Of a stretch of DNA of 62,634 nucleotides, positions 21,401-29,973 are shown piece by piece. The notes under the pieces were generated by a model that worked only from the letters and a program-made list of their open reading frames with translations, was not told where the DNA came from and did no database searches. The position numbers and the translations under genes are program-made. Positions within the stretch are counted from its first letter, which is position 1; the number at the start of each line of letters is the position of its first letter. Source of the stretch: Stutzerimonas nosocomialis (GTDB lineage Bacteria > Pseudomonadota > Gammaproteobacteria > Pseudomonadales > Pseudomonadaceae); assembly GCF_005876855.1 (NCBI RefSeq), contig NZ_QLAE01000029.1:1-62634 (forward strand), written 5' to 3'.

Positions 21401-21484
21401 GGCCTGGAAGCCCAGCAGCACGATCAGCAGGCTGACCACGCTGGCCAGTACCGGGCGACGGATGAACGGATCGGTAAATGCCAT
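18434..21484 (-). CDS. mexW: RND multidrug efflux inner-membrane transporter MexW
   Basis: 1016 residues, typical of HAE1 RND pumps. MAFTDPFIRRPVLASVVSLLIVLLG is the MexW-like start. TM4 carries the proton-relay acidic pair (GLVVDDAIVVVEN) and TM10 the partner lysine (LISKHGIMIVEFANQ). The two large periplasmic porter domains lie between TM1-2 and TM7-8. It is a proton-driven drug pump. AAGGA precedes the ATG, and mexV lies 18 bases upstream on the same strand. The location next to groEL agrees with mexVW of P. aeruginosa. No outer-membrane channel gene is present, so it probably uses OprM encoded elsewhere. Confidence 0.9.
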   Translation of the reverse strand: MAFTDPFIRRPVLASVVSLLIVLLGFQAFDRLPLRQYPQMESALITVTTAYPGANAETIQGYITQPLQQSLASAEGVDYMTSVSQQNASVISVYARIGADTDRLYTELLSQANSVKNQLPQNAEDPVLNKQAADSTALMYISFYSDTMSNPQITDYLSRVIQPKLATLPGMAAAEILGNQVFAMRLWLDPVRLAAHGLTAGDVNDAVRRYNFLSAAGEVKGEYVVTSINASTELKSPEAFAAIPLRTEGDSRVLLGDVARVELGAESYNAVSSFDGIPSVYIGVRATPSANPLDVIAEVRKVMPEIESQLPPNLKVTVAYDATRFIQASIDEVIKTLAEAVLIVIVVVFLFLGSVRSVLVPLVTIPLSMIGVMFFMQMMGYSINLLTLLAMVLAIGLVVDDAIVVVENIHRHIEEGKSPFQGALEGAREIAMPVVTMTVTLAAVYAPIGFLQGITGALFKEFALTLAGAVLISGIVALTLSPMMCSMLLRPQDNESGLAHRLDVLFDRLKDRYKRALHGTLDTRPVVLVFTVLVLCLIPVLLKFTKSELAPEEDQGIVFMMASAPQTANLDYLNAYTDRFLELFKTFPEYYSWFQINGFNGVQSGIGGLLLKPWDERDRSQMEILPEVQQRLDAIPGLQVFAFNLPSLPGTGEGLPFQFVINTASDYETLLQVTERIRQRAEASGKFAFLDVDLAFDKPEIVVDIDRQKAAQMGVSMEDLGITLSSLLGEGEINRFTIEGRSYKVIAQVERAYRDNPGWLSNYYVRSGRGEMLPLSTLISVHDRARPTQLTQFQQLNAATIQGFPIVSMGEAIDTLRQIATEEAPQGFTFDYAGAARQYVQEGNALYVTFALALAIIFLVLAAQFESFRDPLVILVTVPLSVCGALVPLFLGLSSMNIYTQVGLVTLIGLISKHGIMIVEFANQLRHERGLDRRQAVEEAAAIRLRPVLMTTAATVFGMVPLILASGAGAVSRFDIGLVIATGMTIGTLFTLFVLPAVYTLIARPDTAPSRAMEHA

Positions 21485-21502
21485 GGCGTCTGTCCTTGGG
21501 CC

Positions 21503-22630
21503 TTATCGGCTGTCCTGGCCGGTGGCCGGCGCAGGCGAGAGGGTCTGCCCGTCGGCGATGACCACATGGGTGCCGTTGTCGAGCTTGAGCTGGCCGGAGG
21601 TGACCACCCGCTCGCCGACGGCAAGCCCCTTGCGCACCACCACCAGGCCGTCGCGACGGTCGCCGGTCTCGACGAAGCGCCGCTCGATGACCAGACGAGG
21701 CTCGTTGCCGTCTTCGCCGGGCTGCTCTTTCACCAGCAGGACCGAGTTGCCGTACAGGGTGAAGGTGATCGCCGTCTCCGGGATCGCGATTTTCGGCGCC
21801 TCTTCCGGCAGCACCACCTGCAGGTTGGCGAACATGCCCGGCAGCAGCCGGCCTTCGGGGTTCTCCAGTTCGGCACGTACCAGGACGTTGCGGGTGGTTT
21901 CCTCGACCTTCGGGTTGAGCGCGACGATCTCGCCGTCGAAGCCCTCGCCCGGATAGGCGGCCACTTCGACCCGGACCCGCTGGCCGATGCCGAGCAGAGG
22001 CACCTGCTGCTCGGCCAGGTAGAAGTCGACGAACAGGGTGGAGAGGTCCTGCAGCGTGGCCACCGGCGTGCCGGCGGCGATGTAGGCGCCTACGTCCACC
22101 TGGCGGATGCCGATGGTGCCGGCAAAGGGCGCGACGATGCGCTTGCGGGCCAGCGATGCGCGCAGCTGCGCGACGGTCGCGTTGGCGCGTTGCAGCTGCG
22201 CGTTGAGGCGGTCGAACTCGCTGCGGGCGATGGACTGACGGTCGATCAGGCTGCGGGCGCGCTCGAATTCGATCCGCGCCAGGCCCAGGTCAGCTTCGGC
22301 GGCGGCCAGGCTTGCCTGTTCCACCTCGCTGTCGAGGGTCAGGATCGGTTGACCCTTCTCGACCTTCTGCCCCGAGCGGAACTGCAACTGGCTGACCGTC
22401 CCGGCCACCTCCACGCTGAGGTCGACCCCCTGCGAGGCCTTCAAGGTGCCGATGGCTGGCAGGCGGTTCTGCCAGTCCAGCTCGCTCGCCCGGACCACCT
22501 CGACGCTGACCGGCGGTTTGGGAGCCGTGAATTGCTCGATCTGTTTGCTTATGGAATTGAACTTGAGAGCGGCGAGGATCAGAACGACCAGGATCACCGC
22601 GCCCAGCATGATCAGCATGCGGCGCAACAT
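21503..22630 (-). CDS. mexV: RND efflux periplasmic adaptor MexV
   Basis: 375 residues of the membrane fusion protein family. One N-terminal membrane helix (about residues 4-22), then a lipoyl half-motif (QGVDLSVEVAGTVSQLQFRSGQKVEKGQPIL), an alpha-helical hairpin (about 105-160), and the second lipoyl half (RIVAPFAGTIGIRQVDVGAYI). The C-terminal beta-barrel and membrane-proximal domains follow. It joins the MexW pump to an outer-membrane channel. AAGGA lies nine bases before the ATG. First gene of the mexVW operon; no regulator gene is adjacent. Confidence 0.9.
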   Translation of the reverse strand: MLRRMLIMLGAVILVVLILAALKFNSISKQIEQFTAPKPPVSVEVVRASELDWQNRLPAIGTLKASQGVDLSVEVAGTVSQLQFRSGQKVEKGQPILTLDSEVEQASLAAAEADLGLARIEFERARSLIDRQSIARSEFDRLNAQLQRANATVAQLRASLARKRIVAPFAGTIGIRQVDVGAYIAAGTPVATLQDLSTLFVDFYLAEQQVPLLGIGQRVRVEVAAYPGEGFDGEIVALNPKVEETTRNVLVRAELENPEGRLLPGMFANLQVVLPEEAPKIAIPETAITFTLYGNSVLLVKEQPGEDGNEPRLVIERRFVETGDRRDGLVVVRKGLAVGERVVTSGQLKLDNGTHVVIADGQTLSPAPATGQDSR

Positions 22631-22889
22631 CTTCCGATTTCCTTGGAGGCGTTGGTTGCAGCGATGCGGCGGGCTACGGCGCGTCGTTCATGAAGCCGAC
22701 GAGAAACCGCTGGGGCGCTTCAACCGGGGTGCTTGTTGTTTGCGGTCCGCGGACCGCCGGGCATTGAGCGGAGCACCTTAGTCCTGCGCCGATGACAAGT
22801 CAAAGGCAGCGCTGGCGGGGCCCGGGAGGGCGCGGGCGGCCCGGAGGCGCCCGCGCAGGGACCCCACGTGCGGTGGGGCGGCCGGTGGT

Positions 22890-24515
22890 TCAGCCGGCCA
22901 ATCGGCGGGTCACGTCGCTCAGCTGCGCGGAGAGTTCGTGCAGGTTGCGGCTGGCACCCTCGGTGCGCTCGACGTTCTGCTGGTTGGTGGTGGCGATGGC
23001 GGTGATTTCGGTGAGGTTGCGCGAGATGTCTTCGGCCACCGATGTCTGTTCCTCGGCGGCGGTCGCGATCTGCCGGTTCATGTCGCGAATCGATTCCACC
23101 TCCAGGGTGATGCGCTGCAGCATGCTGCCGGCTTCGGTCACCTGCTCGACGCCCCGTTCGCTGCGGCTCTGGCCGCTCTCGATGGCGCGCACCGCATTCA
23201 CCGCGCCGGTCTGCACCGTATCGATGATCTGGTGGATTTCGGAGGTGGATTCGGCGGTGCGGCGCGCGAGGGTGCGAACCTCGTCGGCCACCACCGCGAA
23301 GCCGCGACCGGCTTCGCCGGCGCGAGCCGCTTCGATGGCTGCGTTCAGGGCCAGCAGGTTCGTCTGGTCGGCGATGCCGCGGATCACTTCGAGCACGGTG
23401 CCGATGCGCTCGCTGTCGGCTTCCAGGCGGCGAATCACCTCGGCGGTGGTGCTGATCTCGCCACGCATGTGGGTGATGGTGTCGATGGTCGCCTGCATCA
23501 CCTTTTCGCCCTGTTGGGCGGACTGGTCGGCGTTGTCTGCCGCCTGCGCCGCTTCGACCGCGTGGCGGGCCACTTCCTGGGCGGTGGCGGACATCTCATG
23601 CATCGCGGTGGCCACCTGATCCGTACGCGAGAATTGCTCGCGCGTGCCCTGGGCCATCAGCGTGGCGATGGCGTTGAGTTCGCCGCTGGCGTTGTCCAGG
23701 TCCGCGGTGCTGCGCTGCAGGCGGGTGAAGGTGTCGTCCAGGAAGTCACGCAGGATGTTCGCCGCGGCCGCCAGGCGGCCCAGTTCGTCGGTGCGCGTGC
23801 TGTCCACGCGGTCGCCGAACTTGCCCTGGCTGAGCCGGGCGATGTGGTCGATCAGCTGGCCGATGGGGACGATCAGGTTGCGGTTGACCAGCCACGCGCT
23901 CAGCAGCGCGACGCCGACGCCGGCCAGCACCATGATCAGGGTGCCCAGGCTGACGGCGCGGTCCGCTTGCGCCTCGATTCGTTCGGAGCCGTGCCGCGCC
24001 GAGTCATGCAGACGGGCGACCAGCGCGCTGAGCTGCTCGCTGGTGGCGCGGTCGATACCGCGCACCGCGATGTCGCCGGCGACCGGGTCGGCGCCGGCCG
24101 CGACGAAGGCATCACGTCCCTTGCGGTAGGCGGCGCCGAGGTTGCGGTGTTCTTCGCCGAGCCTGCGCACCTGCGCGGACAGCTCGGCGTCACCGTCCGA
24201 AAGCGCCACCAGCCGGGAAAGGATCGCCTGCACCTGGCGTTCCTTATCCTCGAAGCGTCCCCAGTAGGTGGCCAGGTCTTCGGCTTTCTTGCCGCGCAGC
24301 AGGACGTTCTTCCATTCCTGCACCTGGGTCTTGAATTCGAGGTTGGCCTCGTCGACCAGGCGTGACTGTTCCAGTGGTCCGTCCAGCAGGCCCTTGTAGG
24401 AGGAAATGCCGGCGGAGAGGAAGCTGAAGCAGGCGAGGGCGATGACCAGCATCAGCAGCAGGCTGCCGCCGATCAGAGTCAACAGTTGGGCGCGCAACGA
24501 TTTTTGCGGGTGCAT
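22890..24515 (-). CDS. Methyl-accepting chemotaxis protein
   Basis: 541 residues. TM1 at about 11-33, a four-helix-type periplasmic ligand domain to about 185, TM2 at about 188-210, HAMP to about 265, and the cytoplasmic coiled-coil signalling domain. The hairpin tip IADQTNLLALNAAIEAARAGE is fully conserved, so it should control CheA. The ligand is not known; the sensor domain is of the helical-bundle class found in many Pseudomonas receptors. It stands alone between the imelysin operon and mexV. Confidence 0.95.
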   Translation of the reverse strand: MHPQKSLRAQLLTLIGGSLLLMLVIALACFSFLSAGISSYKGLLDGPLEQSRLVDEANLEFKTQVQEWKNVLLRGKKAEDLATYWGRFEDKERQVQAILSRLVALSDGDAELSAQVRRLGEEHRNLGAAYRKGRDAFVAAGADPVAGDIAVRGIDRATSEQLSALVARLHDSARHGSERIEAQADRAVSLGTLIMVLAGVGVALLSAWLVNRNLIVPIGQLIDHIARLSQGKFGDRVDSTRTDELGRLAAAANILRDFLDDTFTRLQRSTADLDNASGELNAIATLMAQGTREQFSRTDQVATAMHEMSATAQEVARHAVEAAQAADNADQSAQQGEKVMQATIDTITHMRGEISTTAEVIRRLEADSERIGTVLEVIRGIADQTNLLALNAAIEAARAGEAGRGFAVVADEVRTLARRTAESTSEIHQIIDTVQTGAVNAVRAIESGQSRSERGVEQVTEAGSMLQRITLEVESIRDMNRQIATAAEEQTSVAEDISRNLTEITAIATTNQQNVERTEGASRNLHELSAQLSDVTRRLAG

Positions 24516-24589
24516 GGTACTTCTCGGGTGCGGGTGAGGAGGCAGGCGCTACGAAGGGCGCGAGCGCTTCGGGGGGAGGGGAAGCTGCG

Positions 24590-24629
24590 GCAGCCCTCCG
24601 ATATCCCCCTGTGTCGGCGTGAGGGCTGC
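24590..24629. other. Inverted repeat between the DUF1513 gene and the chemoreceptor
   Basis: GCAGCCCTC (24590-24598) and GAGGGCTGC (24621-24629) are perfect 9-base arms with a 22-base loop, just after the DUF1513 stop. There is no T run, so it is at best a weak terminator or a transcript end protected from decay. Confidence 0.35.
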
Positions 24630-24643
24630 AAGCTTGAAGGCAT

Positions 24644-25738
24644 TCAGACCAGCCGCAGGTGATTGTCCCAAAGCCCCGAGGGCAGATCCAGGGGCCGGGC
24701 GACGATGCGCTCGCCGCGACAGTCGTAGAGGCGGCAGCGGCCCTGGCCGGAAGTGACCACGAAGCCCTGCTCGACCGCCCCGACACCGGCGCAGTCGGCG
24801 AGCGTGGCTTCTTCGAGCAGCTCGGCGGTGTCCAGATTCCAGAAGAACACCCGGTTGCCGCGCGGCGCGGTCACCGCCAGCAGGCGCCGTTCGTCGTGGA
24901 TCGCCAGGCTCGCGGTGTACTGGTTCATCACCAGGCGTTGCGCTTCGCCGAGGGGAAAGGGCTGGAACGGCTGGCCGGGACGCTTGATCGCCAGCAGCGG
25001 TGCGCTGTCCATCGGATCGCCTTCGTACTGCTGGCCGGAAACCACCGTGCCGTCGCGGGCCACGGCCAGGTGGCGGACGCTGTTCATCTGCTCGGGCAGC
25101 TGCTCCTTGCTGACCAGGGCGCCGTCACGGCGAAGCAGCACCAGGCTGGCCTCCATGGCGTCGAGGTTCATCATTGCGCGGCTGTCGGCCTCGGTGCGGA
25201 TGCCGCCGTTGGCGATCACCAGGGTTTCGCCATCGGGCATCCACAACAGCTGATGCGGACCCACGCCGTGGGTCGACAGTTCGCCGCTGCGCACCAGGCG
25301 CTCGCCCTCGACGCGGTAGACGCCGAGCACGCCGCGTCCCGGCTCGGAGGTATCGTTCTCGGTGGTGTAGAACCACCCGCCGTCCTTGTGGAACACGCCG
25401 TGGCCATAGAAGTGGCGATCCGCCGGCGAGGCGAGCACCTGCAGCAGACGGCCGTCGCGCGAATCGATCAGGTAGCTTTCGCGGCTCGGCCGCCTGCCGA
25501 CGAACACGGCGAGCGGCAGGTGCGGATGGGCATAGATGTCATGGCAACGCTCGGCGACCGGCGTAGCGAACACCTGGGTGCCGTCGAGGCGGAAACCCAC
25601 AGCGTAGTGGTGCCCCTGACCGTCGTCGCGGGCCGAGAGCAGGATCTTCTGCTCGCCGTGGTGGGCCAGGGTCCAGCCACCGAGCGCGGAAGCCGCGATC
25701 AGGGCGCTGCCGAAACCGAGGAAAGCGCGGCGCTTCAT
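24644..25738 (-). CDS. DUF1513 family exported beta-propeller-like protein
   Basis: 364 residues. It begins MKRRAFLGFGSALIAASALGG, a twin-arginine export signal (RRAFLGF), so the protein is likely folded, perhaps with a cofactor, before export. The rest has repeating blade-like segments (VFATPVAERCHDIYAHP, GVGPHQLLWMPDGETLVIANGG, MNSVRHLAVARDG). DUF1513 proteins accompany imelysins and DUF1111 cytochromes in iron-responsive operons, with no known reaction. It begins 2 bases after the upstream imelysin stop, with GGAGA overlapping that stop: the last gene of the operon. Confidence 0.87.
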   Translation of the reverse strand: MKRRAFLGFGSALIAASALGGWTLAHHGEQKILLSARDDGQGHHYAVGFRLDGTQVFATPVAERCHDIYAHPHLPLAVFVGRRPSRESYLIDSRDGRLLQVLASPADRHFYGHGVFHKDGGWFYTTENDTSEPGRGVLGVYRVEGERLVRSGELSTHGVGPHQLLWMPDGETLVIANGGIRTEADSRAMMNLDAMEASLVLLRRDGALVSKEQLPEQMNSVRHLAVARDGTVVSGQQYEGDPMDSAPLLAIKRPGQPFQPFPLGEAQRLVMNQYTASLAIHDERRLLAVTAPRGNRVFFWNLDTAELLEEATLADCAGVGAVEQGFVVTSGQGRCRLYDCRGERIVARPLDLPSGLWDNHLRLV

Positions 25739-25740
25739 GG

Positions 25741-26817
25741 TCAGTCTCCGTCGTGTGCGTTGAAGCCGATCTGGATACCCAGCGCCTGCGCGAGTTCGCC
25801 CTGGTGCAGGCGATGCAGGATGTTGAGGTCGTCGTAGAGCGCATTGAGGGCGTTGCGCCCGGCCTCGTCGGCGAGCAGCTCGTTGAGCGGTTTGTGCGTT
25901 TCGGCGAAATGGCGATGGGTGGTGGCGAAGGCGTCGTCGATGCGTTTGGCCAGCCCGGCCTGGTCATCGCCCAGCAGCGCCCTGAGGCCGTCCCTGTCGG
26001 CGCCTTCCCAGAGCCGCTGCGCTCCGCTGATGGCGGCTTCGAGGCTGGCCAGCGAGGTGTCGCTGCGCCAGGCTTCGGCCTGGTACGGCTGTGGCTGCCC
26101 CTTGTTCTGCCGGCCCAGCGGCGTGCCGAGCTTTTTCTTCAGGGCATCGAGGGCGGTGACGTCCACCCGCAGCAGCTCGGCAATGGCTTCGCTGGGCTCG
26201 GCGTAGCGCTCGCTGGGGAACTGCTTGAGCTGGGCGGCCATGCCATCCTTGACCGTCCAGCGTTCGACGATGCCGGCCGAGAGGGTCTGCTGGTGTTCAC
26301 CGATGGCCATCAGCAGCGGGCAGTAGTGGCTGCGGGTGGCCGCGTCCTGCAGGTCGATGTCCTGGTCGAACAGGACGTACTCGTAGGCGGTCAGCCCCTG
26401 GACCACGACGCTGGCGCTCGCCACGTCATCGCGGGTCAGTTGCGGCTTGTTCTTGAGCAGGCCGCCGACCTGACGTGCCACCAGGTTCTTCTTGTCCGGC
26501 CAGAACTGCACCTGCCAGGCCAGGTTGCCTTCGCCCATGGGGCCGATCAGCAGCGGCTGCAGGCCGGCCCAGGCCAGTTGTGCATGCACGTAGGCCTGGC
26601 GTGCCTCCTCCAGGGTCTCGTTGCCCGCGCAGAAGGCATGGGCGCTGGCGGCCAGACGCCGGTTGGTCTCCGCCCATTCGCGGTAGGCCGGCAGAAGGAC
26701 GCCATCGGCCACGGCGGCGCTGGTGCGTTCCATCGGCTCCGGCTGGGAACAGCCGACGAGCGCAGCGGCGGCCAGCCAGGCCAGGCACAGGGCGCGAAGG
26801 TTACGGTTGCTGTTCAT
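25741..26817 (-). CDS. Imelysin-family (peptidase M75-like) lipoprotein, second copy
   Basis: 358 residues. A lipobox ends in LVGC near residue 22, so it is a periplasm-facing lipoprotein. It shares the helical imelysin fold with the first gene of the operon but is shorter. Where imelysins have GxHxxE, this one reads GLTAYE: the metal-binding histidine is threonine, so it probably cannot bind metal in the usual way. ATG at 26820 is only 2 bases after GGAG, so the second ATG (26817) is the likelier start. Its partner genes are DUF1111 upstream and DUF1513 downstream. Confidence 0.85.
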   Translation of the reverse strand: MNSNRNLRALCLAWLAAAALVGCSQPEPMERTSAAVADGVLLPAYREWAETNRRLAASAHAFCAGNETLEEARQAYVHAQLAWAGLQPLLIGPMGEGNLAWQVQFWPDKKNLVARQVGGLLKNKPQLTRDDVASASVVVQGLTAYEYVLFDQDIDLQDAATRSHYCPLLMAIGEHQQTLSAGIVERWTVKDGMAAQLKQFPSERYAEPSEAIAELLRVDVTALDALKKKLGTPLGRQNKGQPQPYQAEAWRSDTSLASLEAAISGAQRLWEGADRDGLRALLGDDQAGLAKRIDDAFATTHRHFAETHKPLNELLADEAGRNALNALYDDLNILHRLHQGELAQALGIQIGFNAHDGD

Positions 26818-26863
26818 CATGGCTCCTCACGCATGCACAAGACCGGGCGCGACGACCCGGCCA

Positions 26864-28279
26864 TTAGAGAGATTCGAGAAAGGCGATCAGCGCGGCGCGC
26901 TGCCGGGCATCGAAGCCCAGCACCTTCTGGCGGGCCGCCTCGGCCTCGCCGCCGTGCCAGAGAATGGCCTCAAGCAGTGAGCGCGCGCGCCCGTCGTGCA
27001 GGAACTGGGTGTGTCCGCTGACCGTCTCGGTCAGGCCGATGCCCCACAGCGGCGCGGTGCGCCATTCCCGGCCGGTGGCCTGGAACTCGCCGCGGTTGTC
27101 CGCCAGCCCCTCGCCCATGTCGTGCAGCAAGAGGTCGGTATAGGGGCGGATCAGCTGGTTGGCCAACTCCGGTTCGGGCGCATCGGCCGAGGTGGTGAAC
27201 TGCGGCGTATGGCAGCGCTGGCAGCCGGCCTGGTGGAACAGGCCCTTGCCGGCCAGCACCTGCGGATCATCGACCTTGCGGCGCATCGGCACGGCCAGGT
27301 TGCGGGTGTAGAACAGGACGGCGTCGAGGATGTTGTCGCTGACTTCCGGCGCTCCACCGTCGACGGCCTGGCGGCAGTCCACCTGGGCCTCGGTGCAGTC
27401 GTCTTGGGGGAAGAGGCGGTTGGTCAGGCCCATGTCGATGGCGAAGGCCTGGGCGTTCTGCTGATCGAGCGTGGGCAGGCCGGCCTTCCAGCCGAAGCGA
27501 CCCAGCTCCACCTGGCCGGTTGCCTCGTTCCAGACGAGATTGGGGCGGCCGGAGATGCCGTCTCCGTCGCGGTCGTCGGGATCGGCCTGGGCCAGGATGT
27601 CGGCCGGTGCGATGGCTTCGAGCAGCCCGAGGCCGATCATCGGTGGGGCGATCCGCGCGGAGAACTCGGTGTCCGGATGGAAGGGGCCGTAGCCGAGCTG
27701 GTCGATCTTCAGCTGCGGGGTGCGCAGTTCGACTTCGGTGCCATCGGCGAAGGCCACGGTGGAGTAGGTGTAGTCCACGCGGATTCGCGCTTCGGGCGTC
27801 ACCCCCGGTATCGACATGTCCTGCAGCTGGGCGCCGTACACCGGATCGGGACGGTTGCCCAGGCGCTCGAGCATCGCCTGTTCGTCGGCGGCGGCCGGCT
27901 GCGACACACGCACCAGCATCGAGACCGCGTTCACCGCCTGTGCGTCGGCCGGGTGGCCACGGCCATCCTTGATATGGCAGTTCTGGCAGGCATTGGTGTT
28001 GAACAGCGGGCCGAGCCCGTCGCGTGCGGTGGTGGTGGCCGGCGCGATGACCCAGGGGTTGCGGAAGAAGCTGTTGCCGACGCTGAAATCCAGCCGCCGC
28101 GTTGGCGCAAGATTGGCCGAGGGCATCGAGAAGGCGTTGTGGTCGCTGCGGTTGACCGTGGTGCTGCCGCCGGAGAGTGCCTCGCCGGTCTCGGCGCTGT
28201 CGAAGCGGGGCGCCTGCTCGTCGCAGCCGGCCAACGCCAGTGCCAGGAACAGGAGCGAGCAGCGAAAAAGCGGACGCAT
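26864..28279 (-). CDS. DUF1111 di-haem c-type lipoprotein (putative thiol oxidoreductase)
   Basis: 471 residues. A signal with lipobox LALAGC, then two haem c sites, CQNCH in the first third and CQRCH in the last third, as in di-haem cytochrome c peroxidase relatives. DUF1111 proteins are called di-haem oxidoreductases; their substrate is not known, but they go with imelysin-type iron uptake genes. I chose the ATG at 28279 (MRPLFRCSLLFLAL gives a proper lipoprotein signal) over the earlier TTG. 46 bases separate it from the imelysin that follows, and 186 bases from icmP before it. Confidence 0.9.
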   Translation of the reverse strand: MRPLFRCSLLFLALALAGCDEQAPRFDSAETGEALSGGSTTVNRSDHNAFSMPSANLAPTRRLDFSVGNSFFRNPWVIAPATTTARDGLGPLFNTNACQNCHIKDGRGHPADAQAVNAVSMLVRVSQPAAADEQAMLERLGNRPDPVYGAQLQDMSIPGVTPEARIRVDYTYSTVAFADGTEVELRTPQLKIDQLGYGPFHPDTEFSARIAPPMIGLGLLEAIAPADILAQADPDDRDGDGISGRPNLVWNEATGQVELGRFGWKAGLPTLDQQNAQAFAIDMGLTNRLFPQDDCTEAQVDCRQAVDGGAPEVSDNILDAVLFYTRNLAVPMRRKVDDPQVLAGKGLFHQAGCQRCHTPQFTTSADAPEPELANQLIRPYTDLLLHDMGEGLADNRGEFQATGREWRTAPLWGIGLTETVSGHTQFLHDGRARSLLEAILWHGGEAEAARQKVLGFDARQRAALIAFLESL

Positions 28280-28434
28280 CGGGATGCTCGACGATGAAGA
28301 GGGCGGCAAGCTTAGCAGGCTAACCGTTATTGAATAAGAGGGATTTGCATTTCCAATAAGGAGCGACCAACGCGCAAGGCCTGCAGAACGAGGCGATGCG
28401 CGGGTCCGGCTCCGCTGCGGCGTGGTGCCGCGGT

Positions 28435-28459
28435 CCGCCCGGGGCCGGGCCCCGGGCGG
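28435..28459 (-). other. GC-rich hairpin between icmP and the DUF1111 gene
   Basis: An 11-bp perfect stem (CCGCCCGGGGC with GCCCCGGGCGG) and a 3-base loop, six bases after the icmP stop. There is no T run. It may lower downstream expression or protect the icmP message from decay. Confidence 0.6.
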
Positions 28460-28465
28460 CGTCGA

Positions 28466-29800
28466 TCAGAACTCGTGATCGGCGGTGTCGGGGTTCAGGT
28501 CGCTGATGCCCAGGGCCGCGGCGGCCTGTTCGATGGAGCCGGTCTGCTTGACCAGCGCCGCGATGGCGTCGCGAACCTTTTCCTGACCTTCGGCGTTGTC
28601 GGCGGCGATCAGCTGGTCGAAGGCCTCGCCGTTCTCGGCGCTGCTGACCAGGACCTGCAGCTTGGCTTCGGTCTCTTCCAGATCGGCGCGCAGGGTCTTG
28701 TCCACGTCGGGGTTGGCTGCGTTGACCAGCGAGGCCAGGCTGGCGCCGGTGAGGGTGCTGCCGTCCACGCGGCGGTACTCGCCGAGGTAAACGTTGCGGA
28801 TGCCCTTGCCGTTGTAGAAGTGGGAATTGTGGGTGTTGTCGCTGAAGCAATCGTGCTCGTCTTCGGTGGAGTTGGCTTCGAGCGCGACCTTCATGCGTTC
28901 GCCCGCCAGTTCACCGAGCGACAGGCTGCCCATGCCGAACAGCATCTTGCGCAGGCCGTTCTCCGGTTGCTCGGATTCGAGGGTCGCGCGGTAGTTCTCC
29001 TGGCCCGGCGCCCACTGGTCGACCATTTCCTGGAGGTCGCTGACCAGCAGGTCGGTGGCGACTTTCAGGTAGGTGCGGCGGCGATCGCAGTTGCCGCCGG
29101 TGCAGCCGTCGCCTTCGACGTAATCGGTGGCGGGACGTTCGCCGGCGCCCGGCTCGGTGCCGTTGAGGTCCTGGCCCCAGAGCAGGAATTCGATGGCGTG
29201 GTAGCCGGTGGCGACGTTGGCTTCGGAGCCGCCCAGTTCGTTCAGGCTGGCGAGCTTCTCGGCGGTGATCTCGTTGACGTCGATGACGTCTTCGCCGACC
29301 TGGATCTCGCGGTTGGCGATGATGTTGGCCTGGGCGCCCGGGTTGCCCAGCGCGTGCTGGTAATCGTCGGCGACGTAGTCGATCAGGCCTTCGTCGAGCG
29401 GCCAGGCGTTGACCTGACCTTCCCAGTCGTCGACCACGGTGTTGCCGAAGCGGAACACTTCGGTCTGCATGTAGGGAACGCGCGCCGCTACCCAGGCCTC
29501 GCGGGCGGCCTGCAGGGTCTCCTCGGTCGGATCGGCGAGCAGGGCGTCGATGGCCTTCTGCAGCTCCACGGCGGTGCTGTGGGCGTCGCTGAACGTCGCA
29601 TGGGCCAGGTCGGCGTAATGCATGACTACCGCCTTGATCGCCTCCTGGTCCGGCTGCGCCGCTGCCTGGGCCGGCTGGCTTTCGGTGGTGGCCGGCGCTG
29701 GTGCAGCCTGGTTGGTGGCTTCCTTTTCATCTCCGCAGCCAGCGAGGGTGATGGCAGCGGCCAACAGGCTGGCAGTAGCCCATGAGGGGGTGCGTAGCAT
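28466..29800 (-). CDS. icmP: Imelysin-family periplasmic lipoprotein IcmP
   Basis: 444 residues. Signal and lipobox ITLAGC, an Ala/Pro/Gln-rich linker, then the imelysin domain with the metal-binding GYHAIEFLLWGQD (GxHxxE intact). The P. aeruginosa homologue was named an insulin-cleaving metalloproteinase, and structures of relatives place the family near the iron protein EfeO. I used the ATG at 29800 because AAGGA lies seven bases before it and a proper lipoprotein signal follows; the frame upstream is open but has no such signals. First gene of the operon, with a Fur-like box about 170 bases upstream. Confidence 0.9.
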   Translation of the reverse strand: MLRTPSWATASLLAAAITLAGCGDEKEATNQAAPAPATTESQPAQAAAQPDQEAIKAVVMHYADLAHATFSDAHSTAVELQKAIDALLADPTEETLQAAREAWVAARVPYMQTEVFRFGNTVVDDWEGQVNAWPLDEGLIDYVADDYQHALGNPGAQANIIANREIQVGEDVIDVNEITAEKLASLNELGGSEANVATGYHAIEFLLWGQDLNGTEPGAGERPATDYVEGDGCTGGNCDRRRTYLKVATDLLVSDLQEMVDQWAPGQENYRATLESEQPENGLRKMLFGMGSLSLGELAGERMKVALEANSTEDEHDCFSDNTHNSHFYNGKGIRNVYLGEYRRVDGSTLTGASLASLVNAANPDVDKTLRADLEETEAKLQVLVSSAENGEAFDQLIAADNAEGQEKVRDAIAALVKQTGSIEQAAAALGISDLNPDTADHEF

Positions 29801-29973
29801 GGCGTGTTCCTTTGCTTCGAAGGGATAGAAAGGTCGGTGAAACGGCCAGGCCCTGCGGTTGAGCCGGCGACGGTGGGTCACTTCGCGTCAACGCCGGCGG
29901 CAAGGGCGAGGCAGGCATGACAGGCATGCCCGGCCAGGGAGAGCGGGGTGCTCTGCTGGATGCGAGACATAAT

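Noticed and set aside
18440-22693. A 1417-codon open frame on the plus strand across mexWV.
   Set aside because: It is antisense to two clear efflux genes, has biased His/Arg/Gly composition and no ribosome binding site. Such frames are common in GC-rich DNA.
22862-22878. CCCCAC/GTGGGG hairpin after the chemoreceptor gene as a terminator.
   Set aside because: The stem is only 6 bp and there is no T run on the minus strand.
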